Shown here: positions 34,992 to 43,221 of the stretch, in pieces | Layout of the letters: each line of letters begins with the position of its first letter | Position numbering within the stretch: position 1 is the first letter of the stretch | Origin: Burkholderiaceae bacterium 26 | GTDB taxonomy: Bacteria; Pseudomonadota; Gammaproteobacteria; Burkholderiales; Burkholderiaceae | Length of the DNA: 64,000 nucleotides | Direction of reading: 5' to 3' | Assembly: GCA_000955795.1 (NCBI GenBank) | Contig: JYOB01000016.1 | Coordinates: forward strand, 62,001-126,000 | Program-made: the position numbers and the translations under genes | Notes under the pieces: generated by a model | What the model was told of the DNA's origin: nothing | What the model saw: the letters and a program-made list of their open reading frames with translations, nothing else | The model's database searches: none

Positions 34992-35426
34992 TCAATGGTG
35001 GTGGTGGTGCTTGCCGTGGCGACGGTAGCCGCGGCCGCGGTCGTCGCGGTCGGAATACGAATTGCGCTGTACGTTGCCGCCGAGTGCCGCACCGGCGCCG
35101 CCACCCAGGCCCGCGCCAACGATGCCGCCCGTACGGCCGCCCATGGCATTGCCCGCAGCCGCGCCCACGCCGCCGCCCAGTGCGCCGCCCACGATGGCGC
35201 CCTTGCGCTCGCGCCCGTTGGCCGTCAACGCGCCGCCGGCGCCGCCGCCAACAGCACCGCCGATGACCGAACCGGTCGGACCGCCCAGCGCGCCGCCCAC
35301 GGCCGCCCCGCCCGCGCCACCCAGCGCGCCGCCCAGCGCATTGCGCAAGTCGTCCGCCGCTGCGGGCAAAGCCGTCAGGCCGGCAAGCGTTGCCACAATC
35401 AGGGCCGGTGCAATTTTCTTCAACAT
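34992..35426 (-). CDS. Glycine-zipper exported protein with His-rich tail
   Basis: 144 residues: a signal peptide (cleaved near AAA-DDL), then repeated GGALGG/GGAVGG blocks forming glycine-zipper segments that pack in membranes, and a basic tail ending in RRHGKHHHHH. AAGGAG lies eight bases before ATG 35426. Glycine-zipper proteins are usually outer-membrane-associated and stress-linked. The His run is natural, embedded in a longer basic tail, and may bind metal. Function unknown. Confidence 0.8.
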   Translation of the reverse strand: MLKKIAPALIVATLAGLTALPAAADDLRNALGGALGGAGGAAVGGALGGPTGSVIGGAVGGGAGGALTANGRERKGAIVGGALGGGVGAAAGNAMGGRTGGIVGAGLGGGAGAALGGNVQRNSYSDRDDRGRGYRRHGKHHHHH

Positions 35427-35627
35427 GGTGTTCTCCTTATGCGCAAATGCAGGAAGCGGCACTCAAATCAGCACTGAGGGGCCGATCCGGGCTCGATGAG
35501 TTCGGGGCGAAGAATACAAGTCACGCAACGGGGCGGGTTAAACACATTCGTCAATCTCGTAACAGAATGTTGCCAGTCCAAGCATGCCCCTAAGCCATTG
35601 ATAAGCCAGACCGAACAGGAGAACCCC

Positions 35628-36137
35628 ATGCCCAGCTACATCGCCTTCCTGCGCGCCGTAAACGTCGGCGGCACCGGCAAACTGCCGATGGCCGAATTGC
35701 GCGCGATGTGCGAATCGATCGGCTTGACCGGCGTACGCACCTACATTGCGAGCGGCAATGTCGTCTTTCAGAGCCGGCTGGCGGAAGCGACCGTCAAGGC
35801 AAAGCTGGAACGCTGCCTGGAGAATTACGCCGGCAAACCCGTGGGCGTGCTCGTGCGCACGGGCGCGGAGCTGGCAGCGGTGCTGGAAGGCAATCCATTC
35901 AAGACGGCTGCGCCCAACCGGACGGTCGCGATTTTCCTGGATACGCCGCCGCCCGCCGACGCATTGGCCGCCGCCACCGGCCACCGGACGGAAGAGGTGG
36001 CCCTGGGCACGCGCGAGATCTACGTGCACTACGGCGACGGTATGGCCAATTCCAAACTGAAGATCCCCGCCGCCAAAACGGGGACGGCCCGCAACATGAA
36101 CACCATCGCTACGCTGGTCGACTGGGCAGCCGACTAG
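35628..36137 (+). CDS. DUF1697 family protein
   Basis: 169 residues. The DUF1697 hallmark YIAFLRAVNVGGTGKLPMAELRAMCESIGLTGVRTYIASGNVVFQS is at the N-terminus and the C-terminal segment is YGDGMANSKLKIPAAKTGTARNMNTI. AGGAG lies nine bases upstream of ATG 35628. The family is widespread, probably cytoplasmic and of unknown function. Confidence 0.9.
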   Translation: MPSYIAFLRAVNVGGTGKLPMAELRAMCESIGLTGVRTYIASGNVVFQSRLAEATVKAKLERCLENYAGKPVGVLVRTGAELAAVLEGNPFKTAAPNRTVAIFLDTPPPADALAAATGHRTEEVALGTREIYVHYGDGMANSKLKIPAAKTGTARNMNTIATLVDWAAD

Positions 36138-36143
36138 CGCCGG

Positions 36144-37004
36144 TCATTGCGCGGCTGATTTGCGCTTGGTCATGTGGTGCAAGTAAGCCAGCAGATCGTT
36201 GAGCTGCGCATCGGACAGCGTTTTCTCGTCGATGGCCGACATGCGTGCGTTGGGCCACCAGCGCAGCGATTGCGGATCGCGGATCAGGTGGCGCAGCTTC
36301 TCGTCGCCCAGGTATTCGACCGGGCTGTACGGCACGTTCAGGTCGGGGCCAAGGTTGGCATCGCCGGCGCGGTTGAGCGTGTGGCACGAAAAGCAGACGC
36401 GCTGGAACGTGGCGAATCCGCGCATGACGGTGCCATCTGCGGGCAGCCCGGCCGCCGGGCGGATGGCCGCGAAGCGCTCGCCGGGCAGCGCGGCAATGTC
36501 GATGCGCACGATGCTGTAAGTCCACAGGCTTTCGTTCACGACCGACACCTTGGCCGGCGGCGCCGTCCAGATCAGGCGGAACGGGCCGATGTCCTGACCC
36601 TTGAGCGTGGGCCACGGCGCAGCCGGGTCTTCCACGGCAAGCCAGGCGCGGGGCCCGTCGGCGCGGTCGCCCAGCAGCAGGCGCATCGGCAGGTGCGAAA
36701 CGTAGCCGTCGCTGGCGGCGGTGGTGGCGCTGGCATCCGGGCTGACAGTCTGCCCACGGAACAGCTCCGTCACCGGGATCGCCTTGAAGGTCAGGCGGCG
36801 CTTCAGGTTCTGGTCTTCCACCGTCACGCTGGTCAGGTGCGGATCGTGCAGCAATGCATCGCGCGACACCGTGCGGTGCTGCGTGCCGATGTTGACGGTC
36901 AGCGTCGCGCCGTCATCCGGGGTGTCAGCCGCATGGGCGCCGCCGCCGAACGCTGCGCATGCGCAGAGCGCCCATCCGGCCATCGTTGCAAGCCAGTTCT
37001 TCAT
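36144..37004 (-). CDS. Exported c-type cytochrome with N-terminal Moco-fold-like domain
   Basis: 286 residues: a signal peptide (cleavage near AHA-ADT), a ~150-residue beta-rich domain (TLTVNIGTQHRTVSRDALLHDPHLTSVTVEDQ and IPVTELFRG) whose layout recalls the sulfite-oxidase molybdopterin-binding fold without its Cys, then a class I cytochrome c domain with one haem site CFSCH and a likely axial Met in NARMSAIDEKTLSDAQLNDLLAYL. CAGGAG precedes ATG 37004. It would be a periplasmic electron carrier. The N-terminal assignment is an inference from pattern only. Confidence 0.78.
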   Translation of the reverse strand: MKNWLATMAGWALCACAAFGGGAHAADTPDDGATLTVNIGTQHRTVSRDALLHDPHLTSVTVEDQNLKRRLTFKAIPVTELFRGQTVSPDASATTAASDGYVSHLPMRLLLGDRADGPRAWLAVEDPAAPWPTLKGQDIGPFRLIWTAPPAKVSVVNESLWTYSIVRIDIAALPGERFAAIRPAAGLPADGTVMRGFATFQRVCFSCHTLNRAGDANLGPDLNVPYSPVEYLGDEKLRHLIRDPQSLRWWPNARMSAIDEKTLSDAQLNDLLAYLHHMTKRKSAAQ

Positions 37005-37083
37005 GAGGTCTCCTGTGGGCAAATTGGGCCATTTCGTTGCGACGAGAGTGTAGGCAAGCGCACGAGGTTTGGCACGGTTTTCG

Positions 37084-38421
37084 TTATCGATACAACTGTG
37101 CTTCCACGCGCTGCCTGACGGTCTGCAACGCGGCATCGAGCCGGTCGAGCGCGACGGAGCCCAACGCCAGCCGCAGCGCATGCGGCACCTGCTTTGACGT
37201 CGCAAACGGCTCTGCGGTGGACACGGAGATGCCATCCTCCTGCAGCGCCACGGCCACACGGTCGGCACGCACCTCGGGCGGCAGCGCAAGCCAAACAAAA
37301 TACGACGCAGGATGCGTGACCAGCGTCAGGCCAGCCAGCGCCTTGCGGGCAATCGTCTGGCGCGCTGTGGCATCGCGCCGCTTTTCGGCTTCCAGGCGGT
37401 CGACCGTGCCGTCGTCCAGCCATGCGCAGGCAAGGCTGGTGACGATGGCCGGCGTGTTCCAGGTCGTGGCGCGAATGGCGCGTTCCAGTTGCGGCACCCA
37501 CGCAGCCGGCGCGGCAACGAAGCCGAAACGCAGGCCGGTGGCAACGCTCTTCGACAGGCCCGAAATATAGACGGTCGATTCCGGCGCCAGCGTAGCCAGC
37601 GGCACGGGCGGGTTGTCTTCCAGAAAGGCGTAGGCCGCGTCTTCCATGGCGATGAGGCCATGGCGGCGCACGATGGCCGCCAGTTGGCGCCGCCAGCCAA
37701 TGCCACTTACCCAGCCAAGCGGGTTGTGCAGCGTCGGCATGACGTAGAGGGCGCGCACACGGCGCCGTGCGCAAAGCCGCTCCAGTGCATCGAGGTCCAA
37801 ACCCTGCCCGGCTGCAGGCAGCGGCGCCAGTTCCAGATGCAGCATCTCGGCAACGACCTTGAAACCGGGATACGTCAGTGCGTCCACCGCAACCACATCG
37901 CCGGGCTTGAGCAGTGCCATGGCGGTCACGGCTAGGCCGTGCTGCGCGCCGTCGACTACGAGCACGTTGTCCGGCGCGACGGGCAAGCCGCGCTGTGCCA
38001 GGTGGCGCGCCACGCAGGCGCGTTCATGCGCGCGGCCGCCATGCGGCGCGTAGCGCAACAGCGCATCCAGATCACCCCCGGCGGCCAGCTTGCGCAGCGC
38101 GCGGCTCAGCAGCCGGGCTTGTCCGGGCAGCGACGGATAGTTGAAGTTCAAATCCACCACGCCGGCGGCCACGGCCTGCTGGTCGATGCCAAGGCCGCGC
38201 GGCAGCGTGTTCTCGCGCACGAAGGTGCCGCGCCCCACTTCGCCGCTCACCAAACCCATCGCCTCAAGCTCGGCATACACGCGCGTGGCCGTGACCAGCG
38301 CAACGCCGTGGTGCTGGGCCAGTTGCCGGTGCGTGGGCAGGCGTGTGCCGGGCGGCAGACGGCCGGCGCGGATCTGCGCGGCCAGTTCGTCAACGAGCGG
38401 CTGGTAGCGAGTCTGGGTCAT
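37084..38421 (-). CDS. MocR/PdxR-type regulator (GntR HTH fused to aminotransferase fold)
   Basis: 445 residues. Residues 1-70 are a GntR winged HTH (LPTHRQLAQHHGVALVTATRVYAELEAMGLV); from about 90 on it is a fold-type I aminotransferase with the PLP-binding Lys in VYISGLSKSVATGLRFGF. Such proteins sense PLP or amino compounds and control nearby genes. It is divergent from a DJ-1/PfpI-type gene 86 bases away, its most likely target. No clear ribosome site was seen. Confidence 0.87.
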   Translation of the reverse strand: MTQTRYQPLVDELAAQIRAGRLPPGTRLPTHRQLAQHHGVALVTATRVYAELEAMGLVSGEVGRGTFVRENTLPRGLGIDQQAVAAGVVDLNFNYPSLPGQARLLSRALRKLAAGGDLDALLRYAPHGGRAHERACVARHLAQRGLPVAPDNVLVVDGAQHGLAVTAMALLKPGDVVAVDALTYPGFKVVAEMLHLELAPLPAAGQGLDLDALERLCARRRVRALYVMPTLHNPLGWVSGIGWRRQLAAIVRRHGLIAMEDAAYAFLEDNPPVPLATLAPESTVYISGLSKSVATGLRFGFVAAPAAWVPQLERAIRATTWNTPAIVTSLACAWLDDGTVDRLEAEKRRDATARQTIARKALAGLTLVTHPASYFVWLALPPEVRADRVAVALQEDGISVSTAEPFATSKQVPHALRLALGSVALDRLDAALQTVRQRVEAQLYR

Positions 38422-38438
38422 GTCGGGGTGTACTAAGG

Positions 38439-38454
38439 ACAATTTTTTGATTGT
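38439..38454. promoter_or_regulatory. Small dyad in the MocR/PfpI divergent region
   Basis: ACAAT (38439-38443) and ATTGT (38450-38454) flank a six-base T-rich spacer, 18 bases before the MocR start. It could be an autoregulatory site; the arms are short. Confidence 0.3.
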
Positions 38455-38507
38455 ATTGCCCCATGCCCCTAGCATGCGATCTATCCCAACGCGACAGCAC
38501 ACCGATC

Positions 38508-39110
38508 ATGCACATCGCCATCCTGACCTTCGACGGGTTCAACGAGCTGGATTCGCTTATCGCCTTTGGTGTGCTTCATCGCATCAAGAAACCGGACTGG
38601 CGGGTGAGCCTGTGTTGCCCACACGCCGAAGTCACATCGATGAACGGCGTGACGATGCATGCGCAATCGATGCTGGAAGACGCACGCACCGCAGATGCCG
38701 TGCTCGTCGGCAGCGGCATCCGCACGCGCGACGTGGTGGCCGATCCGGCTTTGATGGCGCGGCTGGCGCTCGATCCGTCACGGCAATTGATTGGAGCGCA
38801 GTGCTCGGGCACGTTGGTATTGGCCAAGCTGGGGCTGCTCGGCAACGTGCCCGCCTGCACAGACCTGACCACCAGGCCCTGGGTGCAGGAAGCCGGCGTA
38901 GAAGTGCTGAACCAGCCGTTCTACGCCAACGGCAATGTGGCGACGGCGGGCGGGTGCTTTGCTTCGCCGTACCTGGCGGCATGGGTGATTGCGCGCACAG
39001 AAGGCGTGGAGGCTGCCGCAGAGGCGCTGCACTACGTCGCCCCCGTCGGCGAGAAAGAAGCCTACTTGGAAAACGCCCTGCGCAACCTGCGGCCTCACCT
39101 GCCTGGCTGA
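38508..39110 (+). CDS. DJ-1/PfpI family protein
   Basis: 200 residues: a flavodoxin-like alpha/beta domain opening MHIAILTFDGFNELDSLIAFGVL, with the nucleophile elbow Cys in LIGAQCSGTLVLAKLGLLG near residue 105. The acidic residue paired with the Cys lies in FNELDS. Members include glyoxalases, chaperones and isonitrile hydratases, so the reaction is not fixed. It is divergent from the MocR regulator gene, which likely controls it. ATG 38508 matches the family N-terminus; an upstream ATG at 38451 adds non-conserved residues. Confidence 0.83.
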   Translation: MHIAILTFDGFNELDSLIAFGVLHRIKKPDWRVSLCCPHAEVTSMNGVTMHAQSMLEDARTADAVLVGSGIRTRDVVADPALMARLALDPSRQLIGAQCSGTLVLAKLGLLGNVPACTDLTTRPWVQEAGVEVLNQPFYANGNVATAGGCFASPYLAAWVIARTEGVEAAAEALHYVAPVGEKEAYLENALRNLRPHLPG

Positions 39111-39185
39111 TCGCGGGTGCGTTGGCCAGCCGATAGACTGGACGGCCCCTTCACGCATCGCAGACACGCGATCAGGAGTCACTTC

Positions 39186-39647
39186 TTGAACACGCTGACG
39201 ACACTGAAGATGCTGGCCCTTCCCGTTACCGTTGCCGTTGCGCTGCTGGCCCACAGCGCTGGCGCGTTTGCAGCCGAGAGCCTGGCCAACGGCGTCAAGC
39301 GCCGTGCGCCGCAGGGCATTTCCACCAAGCTCTATGCCTGCGTCGACAAGGCCCCCGACAATCCGGACGCAATCGGCGCATGTCTCTCCGCAGAAAAGAC
39401 CGCGCAGGATGAGCGCCTGGACCACTCGTACAAAACGCTCTTGAGCAAATTGACCGGCAAGGCGAAAGACGCACTGGCAAGCTCAGAGCAAGCGTGGCAG
39501 GACTTTCACTCCAGAACGGCCGCGCTTGAGACCGCCATCTACGGCAAGGACAGGCTCGACGATCTGCAGCGCCTGGAGAACGAAGTCTTCCGGCTGAGCG
39601 AACGGGCCAACGCGCTCGACAAGTATCTGGCCGCGAAGGGGCAGTAA
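39186..39647 (+). CDS. DUF1311/LprI-like exported protein
   Basis: 153 residues from a TTG start at 39186, chosen because AGGAG lies seven bases upstream and it opens a good signal peptide (MNTLTTLKMLALPVTVAVAL). The mature protein has the LprI pattern: a Cys pair (YACVDKAPDNPDAIGACLSAEKTAQDERLDHSYKTLLSKL) followed by a long helix with SSEQAWQDFHSRTAALETA. The family includes lysozyme inhibitors of mycobacteria. It is probably periplasmic and protective; not proven here. Confidence 0.82.
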   Translation: MNTLTTLKMLALPVTVAVALLAHSAGAFAAESLANGVKRRAPQGISTKLYACVDKAPDNPDAIGACLSAEKTAQDERLDHSYKTLLSKLTGKAKDALASSEQAWQDFHSRTAALETAIYGKDRLDDLQRLENEVFRLSERANALDKYLAAKGQ

Positions 39648-39652
39648 GCCGT

Positions 39653-40444
39653 TCAGGCCGCGGCCGTCGTCGACAGCCAGTTGCGCAGGATGGCCACGCT
39701 GTAGCGTGAATCCACCTGTGCGATGAACTGCGCAAAGTCCACGCTGGCCGCGTCATCGGCGCGGTCGGAAATCGTGCGGATGGCGGCAAACGGCACACCC
39801 CATTCGTGGCACACCTGCGCCACGGCGGCGCCCTCCATCTCGACGGCCAAGGCGTCCGGCAAGGCCGTGCGCAACACGGCGCTCTCGGCCGAAGTGCAGA
39901 CAAAGCGGTCCCCGCTGACGATGAGCCCGCGATGCACCTGCGGCGCCGCAATCCCGAAGGCCCGCATGACATCCGGACCCAGCAGCGCGTGCGGGTCGGC
40001 CAGCACAGCGCCAGCGCTTTCCAGCAGCCCGCTGGCGAGCGACACGTCGGCAGGAAAACGCGCCATGCCAGTCAGCGGAATCTCCCAGCGCGGAAACAGG
40101 GGCGAGGCATCGACATCGTGCTGCAGCAGCTCTTCCGACACCACGACGTCGCCCACGGCCACGCCCGGTGCCAATGCGCCGGCCACACCGGCAAACACCA
40201 CGGCGCGTACGTTGAACTGAGTGATCAGCACTGCGGTGGTAGACGCCGCTGCCACCTTGCCAACGCGCGACAGCACCACAACGACCGCGTGGCCGTCCAA
40301 CTCGCCCGTCCAAAAATCGCGGCTGCCGATGTGGACGCACTGCGCGCCGGACAGCCACGTCAGCAGTTCATTGATCTCTTCATGCAGGGCAGCGACGATG
40401 CCGATCGGGCCGCGGGCGTTGGGCTGGGAAGACGGAGTGTTCAT
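39653..40444 (-). CDS. Nucleoside phosphorylase family protein (MTA/SAH nucleosidase-like)
   Basis: 263 residues in the PNP/UDP fold. GIVAALHEEINELL carries the catalytic Glu equivalent to E12 of E. coli MTAN; VEMEGAAVAQVCHEWGVPFAAIRTISDRADDAA holds the ribose-binding Met-Glu and the catalytic Asp. FAGVAGAL is the phosphate-binding-like loop. It cleaves methylthioadenosine or S-adenosylhomocysteine, or a related nucleoside. It is slightly longer than classical MTAN. The stop lies five bases from the end of the convergent DUF1311 gene. Confidence 0.85.
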   Translation of the reverse strand: MNTPSSQPNARGPIGIVAALHEEINELLTWLSGAQCVHIGSRDFWTGELDGHAVVVVLSRVGKVAAASTTAVLITQFNVRAVVFAGVAGALAPGVAVGDVVVSEELLQHDVDASPLFPRWEIPLTGMARFPADVSLASGLLESAGAVLADPHALLGPDVMRAFGIAAPQVHRGLIVSGDRFVCTSAESAVLRTALPDALAVEMEGAAVAQVCHEWGVPFAAIRTISDRADDAASVDFAQFIAQVDSRYSVAILRNWLSTTAAA

Positions 40445-40526
40445 GCAGGATGCGGCGCCGGCTGGGGCGTAAAGACGTCGAAGGACGCCATTGTCGCCGC
40501 AATCCGGCGCCCGCTGGCGCCATCGC

Positions 40527-41213
40527 TCAGAGGCGCTGCGCCGCCCGCTGCACGGCGTCGTGGCGATCCGCACGCAAACGATCGAGCCGCGACGTCACCG
40601 CTTCGAGAATCTCCGGTGCCGCGCGCTCGGGGCGGCCGCAATCGAACGGCGGCGCGGGGGCGTATTCGATACCGAGCTGCACGGCCTGCGCATGTTCGAC
40701 ACCGGCAATGTCCGCCATGACCGTCAGCGCCATGTCGATGCCGGCCGTCACGCCACCGCCGGTGATGAGGTTGCCGTCACGCACCACGCGGGCTTCGTCC
40801 ACCGTGGCACCAAACGCGGGCAGCAGATTGCGCCACGCCCAGTGGCAGCCCGCGCGCTTGCCCTGGAGCAACCCTGCCGCGCCCAACACCAGAGAACCAG
40901 TGCAGACTGAAGTGACATAGCGCGCGCCGTCGGCCAGGCGCCGGACTTCGCGCACGAACTCGGCGTCTTCCATGGCTTCAATCACGCCAAAACCGCCGGG
41001 CACGCAGATCAGGTCAGCATGCGGAATATCCGCCAGCCGCTGCACGTTCGAGATGGTGAGGCCGCCATCGGCATGGATCTCTCCGCCGCCCGCAGAGGCA
41101 ACAACGCATTGCGCGCCGGGCAGCCGCCAGAACACTTCGTGCGGGCCGGTGAAATCGAGCTGGGTGACGCGGTTATACAGCGCAAAGACAACGATGAACG
41201 GGGAAGTCGTCAT
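40527..41213 (-). CDS. Isonitrile hydratase-like DJ-1/PfpI protein
   Basis: 228 residues. The nucleophile Cys104 lies in YVTSVCTGSLVLGAAGLLQG, and the acidic partner D20 is in VTQLDFTGPHEVF; both match the layout of Pseudomonas isocyanide hydratase (InhA), which adds water to isonitriles to give N-formyl amines. The length also fits. It is divergent from a GlxA-type regulator with a 100-base shared control region, which probably controls it. Without a biochemical test the substrate remains inferred. Confidence 0.82.
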   Translation of the reverse strand: MTTSPFIVVFALYNRVTQLDFTGPHEVFWRLPGAQCVVASAGGGEIHADGGLTISNVQRLADIPHADLICVPGGFGVIEAMEDAEFVREVRRLADGARYVTSVCTGSLVLGAAGLLQGKRAGCHWAWRNLLPAFGATVDEARVVRDGNLITGGGVTAGIDMALTVMADIAGVEHAQAVQLGIEYAPAPPFDCGRPERAAPEILEAVTSRLDRLRADRHDAVQRAAQRL

Positions 41214-41313
41214 GGTTCGGCTCTCCTGAGAGTGATGCGGTGGTGGGTTGACGCTTCACAGGATCGCGCTCTATCGTGTTGGCAGCAATGACCAGTCTCC
41301 CACTTTTTCTGCC

Positions 41314-42249
41314 ATGACCCACCGCATCGCTGTGCTGATCTTTCCGGACTTTCAACTGCTCGACGCTGCCGGGCCGGTGGCGGCATTTGAAGTGGCCAGC
41401 CGATATCGGGACGATCACTACGCGCTGCGCACAATTGCCGCGCAGGCCGGCCTCGTCCGCAGTTCTTCCGGTGCCCGCTGGGATGCCGACGCCCTGCCCC
41501 CCGCCAACCAGGTCGACACGCTGCTCATTGCCGGCGGCGACGGCGTGGACGCCGCCATGGCCGATACGCGAACGCGCCGCTTTGTGCAGCGCTGCTCGGC
41601 CCGCGGCGCGCGTGTGGCCAGCGTCTGTTCGGGCAGCCTGCTGCTGGCCGCCACGGGCCTGTTGAACGGCCGGCGCGCCACCACGCACTGGAGCCGCAGC
41701 GAGCAGTTCGCACGCACGTTCCCGCAGGTGCAGCTCGAGCCCGACCACATCTACGTAAACGATGGCCCGATCTGGACCAGCGCCGGCATCAGCGCCGGCA
41801 TCGACCTGGCGCTTGCGCTCATCGCCGAAGACCTGGGCGAGCGCCTGGCACGGGCGGTGGCGCGTCAGCTTGTCGTGTACTACCGGCGGCCGGGCGGGCA
41901 GTCGCAGTTTTCAGCGCTGAATGAGATGGATTCGGCACGCGGCCGCTTCAAACCGCTGCTGGATCATGTGCGGCGCAACTTGAGCGCACCGCATCGCGTT
42001 GGCGATCTGGCCGAGCACGCCTGCATGAGCCCGCGCCATTTCGCACGCGCGTTTCAGGTTGAAACGGGTCTCACGCCTGCAAAGGCCGTGGAAAAATTGC
42101 GCGTGGAGGCTGCGCGCGCCGCGCTGGAAAGCGGTGCCGTCTCCATGCAGCGCGTGGCTACCGAGTGCGGTTTTGGCGATACCGAGCGCATGCGGCGCAG
42201 TTTTCAGCGCCTGTTGGGCGTGCCGCCATCTTCCCTGCGCGCACGCTAA
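41314..42249 (+). CDS. GlxA-family AraC regulator with DJ-1-like domain
   Basis: 311 residues. The N-terminal 190 residues are a DJ-1/PfpI-type amidotransferase fold (HRIAVLIFPDFQLLDAAGPVAAFE, ASVCSGSLLLAATGLLNGRRATTHW) and the C-terminal ~100 are an AraC/XylS pair of HTHs (RVGDLAEHACMSPRHFARAFQVETGLTPAKAVEKLRVEAARAALE and CGFGDTERMRRSFQRLLGVPPSSLR). Such GlxA/FtrA-like proteins activate catabolic operons. It is divergent from the isonitrile hydratase-like gene, an attractive target. ATG 41314 is the family start. Confidence 0.88.
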   Translation: MTHRIAVLIFPDFQLLDAAGPVAAFEVASRYRDDHYALRTIAAQAGLVRSSSGARWDADALPPANQVDTLLIAGGDGVDAAMADTRTRRFVQRCSARGARVASVCSGSLLLAATGLLNGRRATTHWSRSEQFARTFPQVQLEPDHIYVNDGPIWTSAGISAGIDLALALIAEDLGERLARAVARQLVVYYRRPGGQSQFSALNEMDSARGRFKPLLDHVRRNLSAPHRVGDLAEHACMSPRHFARAFQVETGLTPAKAVEKLRVEAARAALESGAVSMQRVATECGFGDTERMRRSFQRLLGVPPSSLRAR

Positions 42250-42391
42250 CTTCACTTAAACCCGCGCCACTGCGCCATTCGCCTTCCTCAGGCCCAAACT
42301 TTGCGTCCGAGCTCCGGCGCCGCCCAGCCTCGACAAGAAGGGGCGAGCAAAACGGACTCAGGGAACGCAACGAGCGAAGGAGGAGACGCGT

Positions 42392-42550
42392 ATGAACACT
42401 CGGGAAATGCTGGCCATCGTGGGGGTTACGCTGGCCGTGATCACAGCCTATTCGCTTGCCCGCGATCTGACTGACGAGCCGTTGGGCCTGCTGGCGCCGC
42501 AAAGCGGTCTGGTACACGTGCAAGCGCAGGTGAATGCGCCGCATCAGTAA
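42392..42550 (+). CDS. Small membrane protein, 52 residues
   Basis: The frame opens MNTREMLAIVGVTLAVITAY, one hydrophobic helix, then a polar tail ending PHQ. A near-perfect AAGGAGGAG ribosome site lies five to six bases upstream of ATG 42392, which is the main support. It is too short for family recognition. It follows the GlxA-type gene by 142 bases and overlaps nothing on either strand. Confidence 0.6.
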   Translation: MNTREMLAIVGVTLAVITAYSLARDLTDEPLGLLAPQSGLVHVQAQVNAPHQ

Positions 42551-42619
42551 CGCGCATGGCGCGCAAACGCCACCGCACCTCCCTCACCGAATGGCCGCCG
42601 CGCCTGAGCACCAGCGCGT

Positions 42620-43105
42620 TCAACCCGCTTTCGCCCGCTGGCGCTTCGTCTCCTTGACGGCCGTGGGGTGGACGACTGTCGTATCTTCCGGAGCCAGCGC
42701 GTGCCCGTCCTGCGCACGGAGTTCAAGCCGCGGCACCGGCTTACCCGTTGCCTTCTCAACGAGCACAACGTGCGCCTCATCCGGCCCGAAGCAGAAGGCT
42801 TCGCCCCACTGCCGCAGCGCCACCAACAGCGGAAACAGCGCGCGCCCTTTCTCGGTCAGCACGTAGTCCTGATACGCACTGCCGTCAGCCGCCGGCACCG
42901 TTTCGAGAATGTCGTGCGCCACGAGGTTGCGCAGGCGCGCTGCCAGGATGTTCTTCGACAGCCCGAGACTGCGCTGAAACTCGCCAAAGCGGCGCAGGCC
43001 GTCAAACGCATCGCGCACGATCAGTAGCGACCACCAATCGCCAATGGCGTCCAGCGGCCTGGCGACGCCGCAAAGAGAATCCGCGTGGCTCGTACGTTTG
43101 ACCAT
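42620..43105 (-). CDS. HxlR-type transcriptional regulator
   Basis: 161 residues. The winged HTH is typical: CGVARPLDAIGDWWSLLIVRDAFDGLRRFGEFQRSLGLSKNILAARLRNLVAHDILE, followed by YQDYVLTEKGRALFPLLVALRQWGEAF. A ~50-residue C-terminal extension of unknown role follows. It is divergent from a haloalkane dehalogenase-like gene; two matching palindromic boxes lie between them. HxlR proteins often respond to aldehydes, quinones or other electrophiles through a Cys near the HTH; here C12 precedes it. Confidence 0.88.
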   Translation of the reverse strand: MVKRTSHADSLCGVARPLDAIGDWWSLLIVRDAFDGLRRFGEFQRSLGLSKNILAARLRNLVAHDILETVPAADGSAYQDYVLTEKGRALFPLLVALRQWGEAFCFGPDEAHVVLVEKATGKPVPRLELRAQDGHALAPEDTTVVHPTAVKETKRQRAKAG

Positions 43106-43144
43106 CTGTCTTGCGCGTACCGTGCGCGCCCTCGCATTCAATGT

Positions 43145-43161
43145 GGTTGCAATGTAAAACC
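43145..43161. promoter_or_regulatory. Operator-like box 1 (HxlR/dehalogenase region)
   Basis: GGTTGCAATGTAAAACC is a 17-base imperfect palindrome (GGTT...AACC). It matches box 2 at 13 of 17 positions and lies 36 bases from it, on the regulator side. Two similar palindromes between a divergent regulator and target gene are strong evidence for operators. Confidence 0.6.
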
Positions 43162-43180
43162 TCGACTGCTATAACGCAAC

Positions 43181-43197
43181 GGTTTCATATTAAAACC
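43181..43197. promoter_or_regulatory. Operator-like box 2 (HxlR/dehalogenase region)
   Basis: GGTTTCATATTAAAACC is a 17-base palindrome (GGTTT...AAACC with one central offset), 25 bases before the start codon of the hydrolase. A bound repressor here would cover the start region of its mRNA. Confidence 0.6.
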
Positions 43198-43221
43198 ACC
43201 TGGATGAGGAGGTAGCACGGC

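Noticed and set aside
34992-35040. His run at the end of the glycine-zipper protein as a cloning tag or contaminant
   Set aside because: It is five His within a natural basic tail, the flanking DNA is continuous with the genome, and no vector sequence is near.
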